A DNA stretch of 6,781 nt, taken from the NCBI GenBank assembly GCA_027343785.1, contig DAHWKF010000120.1, positions 1 through 6,781 on the forward strand, written 5' to 3'. The notes beneath the pieces were generated by a model. The model did not search any database. It saw nothing but the letters and a program-made list of their open reading frames with translations, and was not told where the DNA came from. Positions within the stretch are counted from its first letter, which is position 1. Every line of letters begins with the position of its first letter. A program made the translations under genes and the position numbers. Source of the stretch: Leptospirillum sp. (GTDB taxonomy: Bacteria > Nitrospirota > Leptospirillia > Leptospirillales > Leptospirillaceae). Positions 5,059 through 6,781 of the stretch are shown here, one piece after another.

Positions 5059-6327
5059 ATGTTTGCCAAAATCTTCGGAAAGAAATCGTACCCCTTCGGG
5101 CTCCCGGGTCTGAACTTCCCAAACGGGGCCGAGCTTGAGCACGTCCTGATTCCCGCCACCACGGGGAGCGGGAAAAGCCTGGCGATCCATTTTCTTCTGA
5201 ACCGGATTCTGGAAGGAATCGACGCGAATCCCAAACAGGAAAAGGCCCTGATCACCGACCCGAACGGCCAGTTCGCATCCACCCGGGCCGACAAAAACGA
5301 CATTGTCCTGAATCCGTTCGATCGCCGCTCGAAGCGATGGAACCCGTTTTGCGAGGTCAAAAGCGATTACGATTACAAGCTTCTGGCAACGGCGGTCATC
5401 CCGGACGTAGAGGGCAAGGGTCAGGAGTCGGCGGAGTGGCGGAATTATGCTCGGGAGATGCTTGTCTCCCTTATGAAGGCCCTCGACCGGAGCGGAAATC
5501 CGGATCCCCGGGAGGTCCAGCGTCTCCTTTCGACACCCAATCCCGAGGCACTGGCCCCTTTTCTTGTCGGGAGTCCGCAGGAGTCCTTGCTGGCCCCCGC
5601 CAACGAGAGGTATCTGGGTGGCGTAATCGGAGTGCTCTCGAACGCTCTGGCCCCTTGGGAATTTCTCGAACCGGGCGGGAATTTCAGCATCAGGGAGTGG
5701 GTTCGGGAGGGGAAGGGGTGTCTTTTTCTGGTCTACACCGACGCTCAGATGGAAGCGCTCCGCCCTTTGCTCGGGTGCTGGTTGTCGCTCGCGATCCGCG
5801 AAACCCTGTCCCTTCCGATCGAACTGGACAAAAACGGCATGGCACTCCGCAGGATGTGGTTTGTGATGGACGAACTCGATTCACTCGGTACCGTTCACGG
5901 TCTGACGGACGCTCTCTCCAGGGGCCGTAAACCCGGTCTTGCGGTCATCTCCGCGATCCAGACGACCGCCCAACTCCGGATCCGCTACGGGAAGGATGGC
6001 GCACAGGCGCTCATGGCCTGTTTCGTGAACAAGCTCGTCATGCGCCAGGGAGACTTCGAGGACGCCAGGCACTGGTCGGATTATCTCGGCCAGTTCGAAG
6101 AAGAGAGGTTGACCCGGACCCATTCCAACTCCCCCGGAGGACAAGGGTCGGAAACGACAGGAACGCAGAGAGAGATCCGCCTGCTGGTCATGCCTTCCGA
6201 ATTGCAGGACCTCCCGAAATTCTGCGGGTATGCGCGGATTTCCGGTCTGCCGGGGATCCGGACCTTTAAATTCCAACCTCAATCCTGGCCGAAAATTTGT
6301 CAGGGCTTTGTCCCGAAGGAGGGGTAA
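5059..6327 (+). CDS. TrwB/TraD-type coupling ATPase, soluble, lacking the membrane domain
   Basis: The product is 422 residues, close to the length of the soluble part of R388 TrwB. Walker A is ATTGSGKS (33-40) with Lys39. Then come ITDPNGQF (65-72) and IVLNPFDRRSKRWNPF (82-97), matching TrwB's DPNG and LNPYDQR segments. The all-alpha domain lies between, including SAEWRNYAREML. FSIREWV (209-215) follows, then Walker B MWFVMDELDSLG (266-277) with Asp271 and Glu272, and a conserved Gln in AIQTTAQL (Q301). LLVMPSELQDLP (375-386) closes the family pattern. Members form hexamers at the inner membrane and pass the relaxase-DNA complex to a type IV secretion channel. There is no transmembrane helix; the preceding gene supplies one. 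An upstream in-frame extension reading GSIKEVFT exists without a start, which leaves an ancestral frameshift possible. Confidence 0.9.
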   Translation: MFAKIFGKKSYPFGLPGLNFPNGAELEHVLIPATTGSGKSLAIHFLLNRILEGIDANPKQEKALITDPNGQFASTRADKNDIVLNPFDRRSKRWNPFCEVKSDYDYKLLATAVIPDVEGKGQESAEWRNYAREMLVSLMKALDRSGNPDPREVQRLLSTPNPEALAPFLVGSPQESLLAPANERYLGGVIGVLSNALAPWEFLEPGGNFSIREWVREGKGCLFLVYTDAQMEALRPLLGCWLSLAIRETLSLPIELDKNGMALRRMWFVMDELDSLGTVHGLTDALSRGRKPGLAVISAIQTTAQLRIRYGKDGAQALMACFVNKLVMRQGDFEDARHWSDYLGQFEEERLTRTHSNSPGGQGSETTGTQREIRLLVMPSELQDLPKFCGYARISGLPGIRTFKFQPQSWPKICQGFVPKEG

Positions 6328-6329
6328 TC

Positions 6330-6781
6330 ATGGGATGGTTCGACAAGAAAGACGAAATCAACGTGAAAGAAATCGAACATGTGCGCGGGTCGCGGATCCT
6401 GACCGACCAGCCAAGGAAGGCCAAAAACTCCGCCCCCCGCTGGTTCGATCCGGGAGACCCGACGACTCACGATCTGCCCCCGAAGCCGGAGAATTATGTC
6501 GAAGTCCAGAACCAGACCCTTTCACGGGAACTGGTCCTGGAAGACATCGAACTCCCAGACGAGACCGCCACAAAGCATCTCGTCGTGAGCGGGGGCACCG
6601 GGGCCGGGAAAACCCAGGCGATCCATCGGATCCTTGACCGCGTTCTCTGGGGGGCGGCGAACGGAGAGAAGGCGATCATCACCGATTCCGGGGGGCAGTT
6701 CTGGGAATCCCGGAGCGGGAAGGCCGATCTTGTCCTCAACCCGTTCGACGGGCGTTCGGTCCTCTGGAATCCGTTTGCCGA
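6330..6781 (+). CDS. Second TrwB/TraD-like coupling ATPase, 5' part
   Basis: 150 residues are visible; the gene runs off the window. The ATG lies 2 bases after the stop of the first ATPase gene and has AAGGAGGGG (6316-6324) upstream. Near the N-terminus is HVRGSRIL (17-24), the same RGSRI element that ends the membrane-anchor protein, but with no hydrophobic helix before it. Walker A is GGTGAGKT (88-95), followed by IITDSGGQFWESRSGKADLV and LNPFDGRSVLWNPF (136-149), parallel to ITDPNGQF and LNPFDRRSKRWNPF of the first ATPase. The two are therefore paralogues. The linker between RGSRI and Walker A is longer here and rich in Pro and charged residues. Possible roles are a partner subunit in a mixed ring, a second coupling protein for another substrate, or an ATPase fused to something beyond the edge. 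Confidence 0.85.
   Translation, partial: MGWFDKKDEINVKEIEHVRGSRILTDQPRKAKNSAPRWFDPGDPTTHDLPPKPENYVEVQNQTLSRELVLEDIELPDETATKHLVVSGGTGAGKTQAIHRILDRVLWGAANGEKAIITDSGGQFWESRSGKADLVLNPFDGRSVLWNPFA

Noticed and set aside
4674..5360. Long minus-strand open frame opposite the membrane-anchor and ATPase genes
   Set aside because: It is antisense to two genes with clear family or topology evidence, and its product has no pattern of its own.
5337..5930. Plus-strand open frame inside the first ATPase gene
   Set aside because: It is a shadow in another frame of a gene with Walker motifs, has no SD, and its product is Arg/Gly/Ser-rich.
1..6781. tRNA, rRNA, CRISPR arrays, insertion sequences
   Set aside because: I saw no cloverleaf, no spaced identical repeats of CRISPR type, and no transposase or terminal inverted repeats.

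Overview
The window reads as part of a plasmid, or plasmid-derived element, from a Gram-negative bacterium. It carries a helicase and initiator replication pair followed by short iterated repeats, then a small accessory region, then a DNA-mobilisation region with ribbon-helix-helix (RHH) proteins and TrwB/TraD-type coupling ATPases. A lipoprotein gene and an inner-membrane coupling-protein module support a Gram-negative host. Shine-Dalgarno (SD) sites are unusually strong, repeatedly (A)AGGAGG. Base composition varies: positions 2041-2100 are 45% G+C by count and 5761-5820 are 65%. An acidophile such as Leptospirillum or Acidithiobacillus would fit IncQ-like replication genes of this style, but that is a guess; nothing here fixes the taxon.

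Replication region (1 to about 1843, plus strand). The 3' part of a RepA-like hexameric helicase gene overlaps a replication initiator gene, probably read from a TTG start. Three identical 19-bp iterons (1576-1649) begin inside the last codons of the initiator gene. They are followed by a 20-bp near-palindrome built on 11-bp-spaced CAAGAG repeats, and by a bulged hairpin. Together these look like an iteron origin of IncQ-like logic.

Accessory region (1844-2810, minus strand). An intact antibiotic-biosynthesis-monooxygenase-fold protein is followed by the C-terminal half of an AlkA-type DNA glycosylase, truncated and probably dead. This stretch is lower in G+C and reads against its neighbours, as acquired cargo would.

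Mobilisation region (2841-6781, plus strand). A first operon encodes an RHH protein, a small lipoprotein overlapping it, a second strand-helix-helix protein and a 29-residue coupled micro-ORF. A non-coding stretch (3695-3988) follows, with a GC hairpin, an IncP-like nick-site match and four GCGGTTCGC repeats, the last one half of an inverted repeat. It is a candidate oriT plus operator. The second operon encodes a long RHH protein with internal repeats (TrwA-like position), a two-helix membrane protein, a complete TrwB-like ATPase without a membrane domain, and the start of a second, paralogous ATPase.

The most unusual point is the coupling protein. The membrane anchor and ATPase domain, normally one polypeptide, are separate genes divided exactly at the linker. 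The stop codon of the anchor is embedded in a full-length SD for the ATPase. A second TrwB-like ATPase with its own copy of the RGSRI linker follows two bases later. I infer one membrane protein serving one or two soluble coupling ATPases. No relaxase or secretion-channel gene is visible in the window.
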